A stretch of 64,000 nt of DNA from Sphingomonas pokkalii (GTDB lineage Bacteria > Pseudomonadota > Alphaproteobacteria > Sphingomonadales > Sphingomonadaceae), in NCBI RefSeq assembly GCF_003096275.1, contig NZ_QENQ01000001.1:3804009-3868008 (forward strand), written 5' to 3'. Below, in pieces: positions 1 to 7,334 of the stretch (position 1 is the first letter of the stretch; the number at the start of each line of letters is the position of its first letter). Made by a program: the position numbers and the translations under genes. The notes beneath the pieces are model-generated. The model was not told the DNA's origin. It did not search any database and saw nothing but the letters and a program-made list of their open reading frames with translations.

Positions 1-103
1 CCACGATCGCGTCACGGCCCGTCAGCAAAGCGCGGATCGACTCGCCTTCGGCTAGGTTCAGCCGGCAACCCATGTTAAGGATAAGAGGCGAGGAGAGGGA
101 CAT
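1..103 (-). CDS. mtaB: MtaB-type tRNA methylthiotransferase, N-terminal fragment
   Basis: This partial gene runs off the left edge; only the first 34 codons are visible. The peptide begins MSLSSPLILNMGCRLN and continues with LAEGESIRALL. The GCRLN-x-AE signature with Cys13 is the first cluster-binding cysteine of the N-terminal domain of MiaB/MtaB radical-SAM enzymes, and GCRLN is typical of MtaB, which methylthiolates t6A37 of tRNA. The ATG is the complement of bases 101-103, so it shares base 103 with the TTG start of the divergent DUF924 gene. The family call rests on about 34 residues; the MtaB versus MiaB choice is an inference. Confidence 0.72.
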   Translation of the reverse strand, partial: MSLSSPLILNMGCRLNLAEGESIRALLTGRDAIV

Positions 104-681
104 TGGACAGCGATCTAGGAGCGCCGACCCGAGAAGTCCACGAGAAGGCCCGCGAGGTACTGGCCTTCTGGTTCGATGCGCTGATGCCCGAACAATGGTT
201 TTCCCCCTCGGCGAGCGTGGATCAGGAAATTGCCGACCTGTTCGGTGCGGATCGCGATGCCGTGCTCGCCTCCGGTGCGGCGGGGTGGAGCGACACGCCG
301 GAGACGCTGCTGGCGGCCATCCTGCTGCTCGACCAGTTTTCGCGGAACATCCACCGCGGCACGGCAGAGGCTTTCGCCGGCGATCCGCTTGCCCGGCAGC
401 TTGCCTGCCATGCGCTCGAACGGGGATGGGACAAGACGATGACCGACGAGCAGCGCCAGTTCCTCTATCTGCCGTTCGAACATGCCGAAGATGCCGAATT
501 CCAGGCGCTGAGCCTGCGCTGCTTCGAGGCGCTCGGCATGGAGGTGCAACTCGCCTATGCCCGCGATCATGCCGACGTGATCCAACGGTTCGGGCGCTTC
601 CCGACCCGCAATGCGGCGTTGGGACGGATATCGACCCCCGAGGAAATCGATTATCTCAGCCAGCCTGGCGCCGGCTGGTAG
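103..681 (+). CDS. DUF924 family protein
   Basis: The 192-residue soluble protein has the DUF924 layout: an early VLAFWFD segment followed by PEQWF (about residues 21-35), a central LLDQFSRNIHRG motif (about 76-87) and QFLYLPFEHAED (about 120-131). This all-helical, TPR-like fold has no firmly established function. The start is TTG at 103, chosen because an in-frame stop lies at 82-84 and AGGAGAGG sits at 91-98. The gene is divergent from mtaB and overlaps the 3' end of the convergent EAL gene by 26 bases. Full length for the family. Confidence 0.85.
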   Translation: MDSDLGAPTREVHEKAREVLAFWFDALMPEQWFSPSASVDQEIADLFGADRDAVLASGAAGWSDTPETLLAAILLLDQFSRNIHRGTAEAFAGDPLARQLACHALERGWDKTMTDEQRQFLYLPFEHAEDAEFQALSLRCFEALGMEVQLAYARDHADVIQRFGRFPTRNAALGRISTPEEIDYLSQPGAGW

Positions 682-2266
682 TCGGTCCGCCGGGCAAGCG
701 CGTGCCGGGCTGCTGGAGCAGCCGGCGTTCGGCAAGCATTCTGCGCGCGCCGGCAATGGGAAGCGGGCGGCCGAAATGCCACCCTTGCGCCTTGGCGCAT
801 CCGAGCGCGAGCAGGCGTGCTGCAATCGTTGCATCCTCCACCCCCTCGGCCGTGATCGGCAGGTTCAGGCTTTCGCCCATTCGCACGATGGTATCGACGA
901 TCGTCGCCGAATCGGCATCGCGATTGACCAATTGCACAAAGCTGCGATCGATCTTGATGCGATCGAACGGCAGCGCGCGCAGATGGGCGAGGGACGAATA
1001 GCCGGTGCCGAAATCGTCGAGCGCGATGCGGATTCCCTGGTTCTTCAGGCTGCCGAGGATCGATTGGGTAAGCGGCAGATTGTCGAACAGCGCGCGTTCG
1101 GTGATCTCCACCTCCAGCCGGCTGGCCGGGAAGCCCGTTTCGGTGAGCACCTTGATGATCTTCTGCGCCAGCCAGGCGTCGCGCAGCTGCACCGGGGAGA
1201 TGTTGACCGACAGCGACAGGGTCGGATCCCAATCGCGTGCCGCCTGGAATGCCTGCGCCATGATCGACAGCGACAGATCGGCGATCAGGCCCGTTTCCTC
1301 GGCGATCGCGATGAACCCGTCTGGGCCGATCATGCCCTGCACAGGGTGTTCCCAGCGCGCGAGGACCTCAAAACCTTCGAGCCGCCCGCTGGCGAGATCG
1401 ACCTGCTGTTCGAAATAGGGAACGATCTCCTCGCCCGCGATCGCAAGCGGCAAGGCGTGTTCGAGCTGCTGGCGCAGCTGCATCGCATCCTGCGTTGCCC
1501 GATCGGACCAGGCGAAGCGGCTGCCCTTCATCCGCGTTCCCGCCGTTGCAAGGGCCGCTTCCGCCGATTGCAGCAGCGCCGCCATCGTCGTGCCGTCGCG
1601 ATCGGAGCGCGCACCGCCCGCCGCGCAGTGCAACTGCACGAACTGGCCATCGATGTCGAAGGGCTTGGCGAGGCTGAGGATCAGCCGGTCGGCGATGCGA
1701 TCGACGGCGGCGCGCGCATCCGGATCGAACAGGAAGCCGCAGGCAAAGCGGTGGCTCGCGATCTGGGCGGCGAGCGCGAGCGGCGGCATGGTGGCCGCGA
1801 CTTCTCCAGCGACCGCGCGCAGCAATGCGTCGCCCGGTCGCCGCCCCTGCCGCTCGCCGGCGGACGCCGGAACGTCGATATCGAGTACCAGCACGACCAT
1901 CGATTTTTCGAGCCGCTGCGCCCGCAGCAGCATTGCCGTGCCCTGATCGATAAAGCGCTGGCGATCGAGGATGTCTAAGGCCGGGCCGCTCTGCACCAGC
2001 ACGTCCGCCGTTCGCGGCTCGATGGCGAGCGACGCCTCCCGGTGCCGGCTCCAGCCGATCAGCAGCAGCGCCAGGTTCAACAGCAAGGCGACGATCAGTC
2101 CCGGTTCCGGCGGTGCGGCTTCATCGGCAAGATACTGCAACAGTCGAGTCGTGATCTGGCCGACCAGCACCAGGACCAGCAGCGTGGAAACGACGCCCAG
2201 GAGCGTGAAGGCAAGGCGGTTGCCGCGCATTGGCTTCTGCCGGACCTGTTCCTCCCCGCGCCCCAT
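656..2266 (-). CDS. Membrane protein with degenerate GGDEF and EAL domain (c-di-GMP phosphodiesterase)
   Basis: About 536 residues. Two hydrophobic segments near the N terminus (LAFTLLGVVSTLLVLVLVG and LIVALLLNLALLLIGW) anchor it in the inner membrane. A GGDEF-like domain follows in which the GGDEF signature is replaced by SHRFA, so cyclase activity is not expected. The C-terminal half is an EAL domain with EVL in place of EAL, NISPVQL, ITERALFDN, DDFGTGYSS and KIDRSF, so the metal and catalytic residues of a c-di-GMP phosphodiesterase look intact. The start at 2266 is uncertain: the next ATG at 2230 (MRGNRL) is equally plausible. The open frame continues upstream antisense to ffh, but that part is a shadow. 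The 3' end overlaps the convergent DUF924 gene. Confidence 0.85.
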   Translation of the reverse strand: MGRGEEQVRQKPMRGNRLAFTLLGVVSTLLVLVLVGQITTRLLQYLADEAAPPEPGLIVALLLNLALLLIGWSRHREASLAIEPRTADVLVQSGPALDILDRQRFIDQGTAMLLRAQRLEKSMVVLVLDIDVPASAGERQGRRPGDALLRAVAGEVAATMPPLALAAQIASHRFACGFLFDPDARAAVDRIADRLILSLAKPFDIDGQFVQLHCAAGGARSDRDGTTMAALLQSAEAALATAGTRMKGSRFAWSDRATQDAMQLRQQLEHALPLAIAGEEIVPYFEQQVDLASGRLEGFEVLARWEHPVQGMIGPDGFIAIAEETGLIADLSLSIMAQAFQAARDWDPTLSLSVNISPVQLRDAWLAQKIIKVLTETGFPASRLEVEITERALFDNLPLTQSILGSLKNQGIRIALDDFGTGYSSLAHLRALPFDRIKIDRSFVQLVNRDADSATIVDTIVRMGESLNLPITAEGVEDATIAARLLALGCAKAQGWHFGRPLPIAGARRMLAERRLLQQPGTRLPGGPTTSRRQAG

Positions 2267-2375
2267 CTTGCAAATCCCACCCCGGCCGATCCCGTAGCCT
2301 GCCATGCGGAACGTATAGATCGGGTTAAACCCGTAGCGGTTGCGTTTCGCCCGGATCACCGCTAAGGGCGACCAA

Positions 2376-2449
2376 CGTTCCTCCGTGAACGCATGACATT
2401 TGCCACCCCGAGGGGTGACGCCGGCCGACGAGGTTTCGTCCGCCGGCGT
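2376..2449 (+). promoter_or_regulatory. Three tandem hairpins in the ffh leader region
   Basis: Three inverted repeats lie in a row upstream of ffh. CGTTC/GAACG is at 2376-2380 and 2387-2391. CACCC/GGGTG is at 2404-2408 and 2413-2417. A strong 14-bp stem with one mismatch is at 2418-2431 and 2436-2449, with a GGTT loop and TTTT at 2451-2454. The last looks like an intrinsic terminator, yet it lies only about 50 bases upstream of the ffh ATG and between two divergent genes. An attenuator or a small RNA ending there are both possible; this is structure by inspection only. Confidence 0.45.
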
Positions 2450-2498
2450 GTTTTGCGTTTGGCGGGACAGAGGCTGAATTTGGAGTGACCTGGGCATC

Positions 2499-3980
2499 AT
2501 GTTCGAGAGTTTGAGCGATCGGCTGGGCGGCGTCTTCGAACGCCTGCGCGGACGTGGCGCGCTCAGCGAGGCCGATGTCCGGACCGCGATGCGCGAAGTG
2601 CGCGTGGCGCTACTGGAAGCGGACGTTGCGCTGCCCGTCGCCCGCGAGTTCGTCGACAAGGTAACCGAAGAGGCCGTTGGCCAGCAGGTGCTGCGCTCGG
2701 TCACGCCGGGCCAGCAGGTCGTCAAGATCGTCCATGACGCGCTGGTCGACATGCTCGGCGCCGATACGGCCGAACTGCATATCGACGTTACCCCGCCGGC
2801 GGTGATCATGCTCGTCGGCCTGCAGGGCTCGGGCAAGACCACCACCACCGCCAAGCTTGCCAAGCTGCTGAAGAAGCAGGGCAAGAAGGTGATGATGGCG
2901 TCGCTGGACGTCAATCGTCCGGCCGCGCAGGAACAGCTGGCAGTTCTCGGCACCCAGACCGAGGTGGCGACGCTGCCGATCGTGGCGGGCCAGCAGCCGG
3001 TCGAGATCGCAAGGCGCGCGCTCCAGTCGGCGAAGCTCCAGGGCTTCGACGTGGTGATGCTCGACACCGCCGGTCGTCTCCATGTCGACCAGGCGCTGAT
3101 GGACGAGATGAAGGCGGTGGCCGACATCTCGCGCCCCCAGGAAATCCTGCTCGTCGTCGACTCGCTCACCGGCCAGGACGCGGTGAACGTCGCCAGCAAC
3201 TTCTCGGCGCAGGTGCCGCTGACCGGCGTGATCCTGACGCGGATGGACGGCGATGCCCGCGGTGGTGCGGCGCTGTCGATGCGCGCAGTCACCGGCCAGC
3301 CGATCAAGTTCGCGGGCATGGGCGAGAAGCTCGACCAGATCGAGCCGTTCCACCCGAAGCGGGTGGCCGGCCGCATCCTGGGCATGGGCGACGTCGTCAG
3401 CCTCGTCGAAAAGGCTGCGGCCGCGATCGACCAGGAAGATGCCGAGCGCATGGCGAACCGGCTCGCCAAGGGCCAGTTCGACATGAACGATCTGCGCGCG
3501 CAGCTGGCGCAGATGCGCAAGATGGGCGGCATCGGCGCGCTGGCGGGGATGATCCCCGGCATGAAGAAGGCGCAGGCCGCGGTCGACCAGGTCGGCGGCG
3601 ACAAGGTGCTGCTGCGCATGGACGCGATCATCAGCTCGATGACGCCGAAGGAACGCGCCAAGCCCGAACTGCTCAACGCCAAGCGCAAGATCCGCATCGC
3701 CAAGGGCAGCGGCCTGACCGTGCAGGACGTCAACAAGCTCATCAAGATGCATCAGGAGATGCAGACCGCGATGAAGCGCCTGAAGAAGATGGGCGGCCTG
3801 AAGGGCATGCTGGGGATGCTCGCCAAGGGCGGCCCGGGCGGCGGCATGGGCGGCATCGGCAATGCGCTGGGCGGCGCCGAGATGGGCGAGATGATGGACA
3901 AGGTGGGCGCCGGTCTGCCGGGTCTGCCGGGCGGTGCCAAGCTGCCGCCGGGCTTCGAGAATTTGCTGAAGAAGAAGTAA
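2499..3980 (+). CDS. ffh: Signal recognition particle protein Ffh (SRP54)
   Basis: This 493-residue GTPase binds 4.5S RNA and signal sequences of nascent membrane proteins and docks with FtsY. The order is N domain, G domain, methionine-rich M domain. G1 is GLQGSGKT (107-114), G3 DTAG (189-192) and G4 TRMDGD (247-252), followed by ARGG. The M domain contains repeated MxxMKRLKKMGG-type helices and ends in a Gly/Met-rich tail and FENLLKKK. It heads the conserved ffh-rpsP-rimM-trmD-rplS cluster; rpsP follows after 48 bases. SD-like GGAG lies about 13 bases upstream of the ATG. Length is typical for alphaproteobacteria. Confidence 0.98.
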   Translation: MFESLSDRLGGVFERLRGRGALSEADVRTAMREVRVALLEADVALPVAREFVDKVTEEAVGQQVLRSVTPGQQVVKIVHDALVDMLGADTAELHIDVTPPAVIMLVGLQGSGKTTTTAKLAKLLKKQGKKVMMASLDVNRPAAQEQLAVLGTQTEVATLPIVAGQQPVEIARRALQSAKLQGFDVVMLDTAGRLHVDQALMDEMKAVADISRPQEILLVVDSLTGQDAVNVASNFSAQVPLTGVILTRMDGDARGGAALSMRAVTGQPIKFAGMGEKLDQIEPFHPKRVAGRILGMGDVVSLVEKAAAAIDQEDAERMANRLAKGQFDMNDLRAQLAQMRKMGGIGALAGMIPGMKKAQAAVDQVGGDKVLLRMDAIISSMTPKERAKPELLNAKRKIRIAKGSGLTVQDVNKLIKMHQEMQTAMKRLKKMGGLKGMLGMLAKGGPGGGMGGIGNALGGAEMGEMMDKVGAGLPGLPGGAKLPPGFENLLKKK

Positions 3981-4028
3981 TTTAGTTCAACCTGTTTCAA
4001 TCGTATCTTTAGAAGGAAGTGAAGTAGA

Positions 4029-4415
4029 ATGGCTCTCTCCATGCGTCTGTCGCGCGGCGGCTCCAAGAAGCGCCCGTACTATCGGATCGTCGTTGCTGAC
4101 GCCCGTGCGCCCCGCGACGGCAAGTTCATCGAGAAGATCGGCACCTACAACCCGCTGCTCGCCAAGGATTCGCCCGAGCGCGTGAAGCTGGACGGCGATC
4201 GCGCCAAGTACTGGCTGGGCGTTGGCGCGCAGCCGACCGATCGCGTGCTCCGCTTCCTCGATGTCGCCGGCATCAAGGAGCGTCCGGCCCGCAACAACCC
4301 GAAAAAGGCCGAGCCGGGCGAGAAGGCCAAGGAGCGCGCCGAGGAGCGTGCGGAGAAGGCCAAGGCAGCCGCCGAAGCCGCTGCCGCCCCGGCCGAAGAG
4401 GCTGCCGAGGCCTGA
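4029..4415 (+). CDS. rpsP: 30S ribosomal protein S16
   Basis: A 128-residue small-subunit protein. The N-terminal about 80 residues are the S16 core: MRLSRGGSKKRPYYRIVVAD, RDGKFIEKIGTYNP and later GAQPTDRVLRFL. Beyond it is a Lys/Glu/Ala-rich tail of about 45 residues, an extension frequent in alphaproteobacterial S16. The ATG follows a good AGAAGGAAGTGAAG purine stretch. It is co-directional with ffh and rimM, and a hairpin sits just after its stop codon. Confidence 0.97.
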   Translation: MALSMRLSRGGSKKRPYYRIVVADARAPRDGKFIEKIGTYNPLLAKDSPERVKLDGDRAKYWLGVGAQPTDRVLRFLDVAGIKERPARNNPKKAEPGEKAKERAEERAEKAKAAAEAAAAPAEEAAEA

Positions 4416-4422
4416 GGCTGAA

Positions 4423-4452
4423 CGCCTCTCCCGTCCTTGGGCGGGGGAGGCG
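4423..4452 (+). promoter_or_regulatory. Intercistronic hairpin between rpsP and rimM
   Basis: An 11-bp stem (4423-4433 with 4442-4452, one G-U pair) with an 8-base loop begins 8 bases after the rpsP stop. No U-tract follows, so it is more likely an mRNA-stabilising or processing hairpin than a terminator. The only strong SD-like run before rimM (GGGGGAGG) is inside its 3' arm, about 27 bases from the rimM ATG. Confidence 0.5.
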
Positions 4453-4476
4453 CTTCGTGCGTCGCTCGATCGCGTC

Positions 4477-4980
4477 ATGTCCAAACCCTCTTCGTCCTCG
4501 AACCGCGGCGATCGTCCGGTGACGCTTGCCGCCGTGATCGGTGCGCACGGCATCGCCGGCGAGGTGCGGCTGAAGGTGTTTGCCGAGGATCTGGCGGCGC
4601 ACAAGAGCTTCAACGGCGGCACGCTGACGCTCAAGTCGGTGCGCGGGGGATCCAATGGCGTGATCGCCCGCTTCGCCGAAGTGGCCGACCGCAATGCCGC
4701 CGAGGCGCTGCGCGGCACCGAACTGACGGTGCCGCGTGCCGCCCTCCCGCCGCTGGGTGAGGGCGAATATTACCATATCGACCTGCTCGACCTGCCGGTG
4801 GTGGACGAGGACGGGGCACCTATCGGCCGTGTCGTCGCGATCGACGATTACGGCGCGGGCGACGTGATCGAGATCGAGCGCCCCGACGGCAAGCGCTTCA
4901 TGGTGCCGATGCGCCCCGAGGCGGTGCCTGCCTGGGATGACGAGAAGCTCGTCGTCGCAAGCACCTTTCTGGAAGTCTGA
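4477..4980 (+). CDS. rimM: Ribosome maturation factor RimM
   Basis: A 167-residue factor that binds S19 during 30S assembly. The N-terminal domain carries AAVIGAHGIAGEVRLKVF (about residues 18-35), and the C-terminal PRC-barrel begins near GEYYHIDLLDLPV and includes GDVIEIE and MVPM. The ATG at 4477 is the only in-frame start near the expected N terminus and has no clear Shine-Dalgarno. Translation may depend on coupling to rpsP or on the intercistronic hairpin. trmD normally follows directly; here 2.7 kb intervenes. Confidence 0.96.
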   Translation: MSKPSSSSNRGDRPVTLAAVIGAHGIAGEVRLKVFAEDLAAHKSFNGGTLTLKSVRGGSNGVIARFAEVADRNAAEALRGTELTVPRAALPPLGEGEYYHIDLLDLPVVDEDGAPIGRVVAIDDYGAGDVIEIERPDGKRFMVPMRPEAVPAWDDEKLVVASTFLEV

Positions 4981-5007
4981 CCGGGCTGATGCCGGCGATA
5001 TGCGTGG

Positions 5008-5613
5008 CTATTGTGGGTCGCGCATCTGCCCCAGCGATCCGTTGAGCGTCGCATTCACTCCCTGAACCGGTGAAATCGTCACCGAAATCATGTCGTGCAG
5101 CCGGCCCGGCGCACGCTGTTCCACGCCGCGCGGCACATACCAATAGTGGGTGGTGACCGCCCCATGTGCTGTCTCGTCCGGCGGGCCGAACCGCTGCGCC
5201 ATCGCGGCCGCGAAGCGCCGTCCTTGCGCCAGGTTGCGCTCGCGATCGGCGAGGGCGGATGGTCGGTCGTTCAATGCCATCCAGCCCAAGGTCCGGTGCG
5301 GCTGCCTGCCGTCGAACTGGAGCATCACCATCCAGCGATCGTGCCGTAGATAGCAGAGGAGGGCAGAAGGGTCTTCGCTTCGGGTATCTTCGGCATCGCT
5401 TGCCGTGGTGCATGTCGTCCGTTGGTACCCACGCCGCACCAGCGCCGCGTCGACATCCGCCTCGGGCATGCGCGGGGCGATGCCCTCCATCGCATAGCCG
5501 CGCCATTCCGCGGCCGAACCGTGGATCTGCTCGTGGCTGGGATCGGGCGCGCGCGCGTTGCATCCTCCCAGCAGGAGCAGCGGCAAGGCGAGGCAGGGCA
5601 GCTTCATCGGCAT
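5008..5613 (-). CDS. Putative lipoprotein of unknown function
   Basis: A 201-residue protein with a type II signal sequence: a hydrophobic run LALPLLLL followed by the lipobox LGGC, which places the lipidated Cys near residue 18. The mature part has no family I recognise. It contains a cysteine pair (TTCTT and LLCYL) and a C-terminal segment ISVTISPVQGVNATL. It is antisense to the surrounding ribosomal operon, its stop is only 27 bases beyond the rimM stop (convergent), and the flavoprotein gene lies behind it on the same strand. Confidence 0.75.
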   Translation of the reverse strand: MPMKLPCLALPLLLLGGCNARAPDPSHEQIHGSAAEWRGYAMEGIAPRMPEADVDAALVRRGYQRTTCTTASDAEDTRSEDPSALLCYLRHDRWMVMLQFDGRQPHRTLGWMALNDRPSALADRERNLAQGRRFAAAMAQRFGPPDETAHGAVTTHYWYVPRGVEQRAPGRLHDMISVTISPVQGVNATLNGSLGQMRDPQ

Positions 5614-5677
5614 CCGGCGCTATCGCACGAAGAGCAGTTCGGCGAGCATAACGCGACCAGCCGCTGCCCGCTGTCGA

Positions 5678-6580
5678 TCAGCGCCATAGCGGCCGCTCGG
5701 CGTTCAGCATATTCCGGATCGTCGTTGCGGCGACCCCGGCTTCGCCCATCGCATGGCTGATCTGGTCGAGCCCCTTGGCGACGTCGCCGGCGGCGAACAG
5801 GCCGGGGAGCGAGGTGCGCTGGTGATCATCCACTTCCAGGCAGCCGCTAGGGTCGGCGCGGGCGCCGGCCTCGACGGCCAGCTCGGAGCGGCTGTGCGAG
5901 CCGAGCGCGGGATAAAGGCTGTCGAATTTCAGCGGGCCTTTAGGCGTCGCAAGAAGGATATGGTCCTGCTCGAGCCTCCAGTCGGTCGCCGGGCCCTCGA
6001 CGCGCACCACGCCTGCCGCCTCCAACTGGTCGATCTGCTCCGGTGGCAGGTCGTGGCGATCGGGGGCGATCAGCGTCACGTCCCGGGTGAAGCTGCGGAC
6101 GAACAGCGCCTCGCGGGCGCCGTGTTCGCCGGTGCCGTACACGGCGACGCGCTTGTCGGTCACCTCATAGCCGTCGCACACGGGGCAATAGCGGATCTGC
6201 CCGTTCGCCAGCGCTGCGTCGTGAACGTCGTCGGGCATCGGCGGGCGGTGGTTGATCACGCCGGTCGCCAGCAGGACCGATCGCGCGCGGACCTCACGGT
6301 CGCCGATCCGGGCCGCGAACCCGCCCTCGATTGGACGCAGGCTCGTGACTTTTGCCGCCTCGCGCACCGTGCCGTATTGCTCCGCCTGGGCGCGCATCGC
6401 GGCGAGCAGGTCGAGGCCGGAGATGCCGTCCGGATAGCCGGCATGGTTGTGTGTGCAGGGGATCAGCGCGGCGCGGCTCGAGCCGCAGTCGAACAGGCGG
6501 ATCTTCAGATGATAGCGGCTGAGATAGATGGCGGCGGTGAGCCCCGCCGGGCCGCCGCCGATGATGATGCAATCGTCCAT
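5678..6580 (-). CDS. Thioredoxin-reductase-like FAD/NAD(P) oxidoreductase
   Basis: A 300-residue cytoplasmic flavoprotein. FAD-binding IIIGGGPAGL is at residues 5-14, the redox dithiol CPVC at 132-135 followed by DGYE, an NAD(P)-binding GTGEHG at about 149-154, and the C-terminal FAD motif FAAGDV. Thioredoxin reductases usually have CATC; the CPVCDGYE variant marks a TrxR-like subgroup whose electron acceptor is not clear. No thioredoxin gene is adjacent. Starts at ATG 6580; no convincing SD is seen. It lies within the block that splits the rimM-trmD operon. Confidence 0.88.
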   Translation of the reverse strand: MDDCIIIGGGPAGLTAAIYLSRYHLKIRLFDCGSSRAALIPCTHNHAGYPDGISGLDLLAAMRAQAEQYGTVREAAKVTSLRPIEGGFAARIGDREVRARSVLLATGVINHRPPMPDDVHDAALANGQIRYCPVCDGYEVTDKRVAVYGTGEHGAREALFVRSFTRDVTLIAPDRHDLPPEQIDQLEAAGVVRVEGPATDWRLEQDHILLATPKGPLKFDSLYPALGSHSRSELAVEAGARADPSGCLEVDDHQRTSLPGLFAAGDVAKGLDQISHAMGEAGVAATTIRNMLNAERPLWR

Positions 6581-6639
6581 CGCGCGCCAGCGCTTGGGGT
6601 GCGCGACAGGTTCCGTGGATCAGTGCTAGCGGCGGCGCT

Positions 6640-7005
6640 ATGGCCGCGCCCGACTATCTGCTCGATACCTGTGTCTGCATCCGCATCCTTCGCGGGGGCG
6701 GCGCGCCGGTCACGCGGCGGATCGCCGTGGCGGCGCCCGGTACGATGGCGATCTCCGCGATCAGCCTTGCCGAACTGGCGGACGGAGCAGGGGAGGGCGC
6801 GTCGCTCGATGCGTTGCTGGCCCGGTTGCCCGTTCTGGCGTTCGATGCGGCGGCGGCGCGTGCCTTTCCGGCTGCCCGGGCCGCGCGGGGCCGGCATGAT
6901 CGCCTGATCGCCGCCCACGCGCTGGCGCTCGGGACGACGCTCGTCACGCATAACGCGCGCGATTTCCGCGCCGTGCCGGGGCTGCGGATCGAGGACTGGT
7001 TCTGA
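6640..7005 (+). CDS. PIN-domain protein, VapC-like, unpaired
   Basis: A 121-residue PIN fold of the VapC RNase toxin type. The four acidic positions are D9 (YLLDT), E45 (LAEL), D87 (HDRLIAAHA) and D108 (NARDF). The residue after the first DT is Cys where VapC proteins have Asn, and the region before HDRLIAA is shortened. No antitoxin gene precedes it. It is followed after 56 bases by a complete vapBC pair whose toxin shares its C-terminal pattern, so it may be a diverged duplicate served by the same antitoxin or a decayed toxin. Confidence 0.8.
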   Translation: MAAPDYLLDTCVCIRILRGGGAPVTRRIAVAAPGTMAISAISLAELADGAGEGASLDALLARLPVLAFDAAAARAFPAARAARGRHDRLIAAHALALGTTLVTHNARDFRAVPGLRIEDWF

Positions 7006-7028
7006 CCGCGTTGCGCTTCCGCGGTGAT

Positions 7029-7050
7029 TGTATATACAGGATGTATATAC
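7029..7050. promoter_or_regulatory. Probable VapB operator (repeated GTATATAC palindrome)
   Basis: Two copies of the self-complementary octamer GTATATAC occur at 7030-7037 and 7043-7050, centre-to-centre 13 bases. The first extends to the 10-base palindrome TGTATATACA. They lie 11 bases before the vapB ATG and its GGAGG. AbrB-fold VapB antitoxins autorepress through such repeats; binding here is inferred from position and symmetry. Confidence 0.7.
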
Positions 7051-7061
7051 GGAGGCGACGC

Positions 7062-7334
7062 ATGGGCGAGGAATATCGCGCCAGGATCTTCAAGTCGGGC
7101 AATTCGCTGGCACTGCGCCTGCCCAAGGCGCTGGGCCTGAAGGAAGGCGCCGAAGTGGTGCTGCGCGAGGAACGCCGCGGCTTCTCGGTGGAGCCGGTGG
7201 ATAGCGAAGAGAAGATTGATCTGACCGGGATTGCTGGCGCGCTACCCTGGCTGAAGCCGGTACCGCCGGAGGATCGCGAACTTGAGGAGCGAGAACTCGA
7301 TTGGGAAGGCCGAAAGCTGCGGCGCGATGGCTGA
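7062..7334 (+). CDS. vapB: AbrB/MazE-fold antitoxin VapB
   Basis: A 90-residue antitoxin with an N-terminal swapped-hairpin DNA-binding domain: YRARIFKSGNSLALRLPKAL (about residues 5-24), then GAEVVL and FSVEPV. The acidic C-terminal tail (EDRELEERELDWEG) should wrap the VapC active site. The start at 7062 is set by GGAGGCGACGC immediately upstream; the frame is open further left but the operator occupies that stretch. The gene overlaps vapC by 8 bases (ATGGCTGA). Confidence 0.9.
   Translation: MGEEYRARIFKSGNSLALRLPKALGLKEGAEVVLREERRGFSVEPVDSEEKIDLTGIAGALPWLKPVPPEDRELEERELDWEGRKLRRDG

Noticed and set aside
2267..3745. N-terminal extension of the EAL gene antisense to ffh
   Set aside because: It is a frame shadow of ffh; the membrane-helix start near 2230-2266 gives the expected protein.
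2610..3752. Long minus-strand open frame opposite ffh
   Set aside because: His/Arg/Asp-rich composition without any motif; a reading-frame shadow of a high-GC gene.
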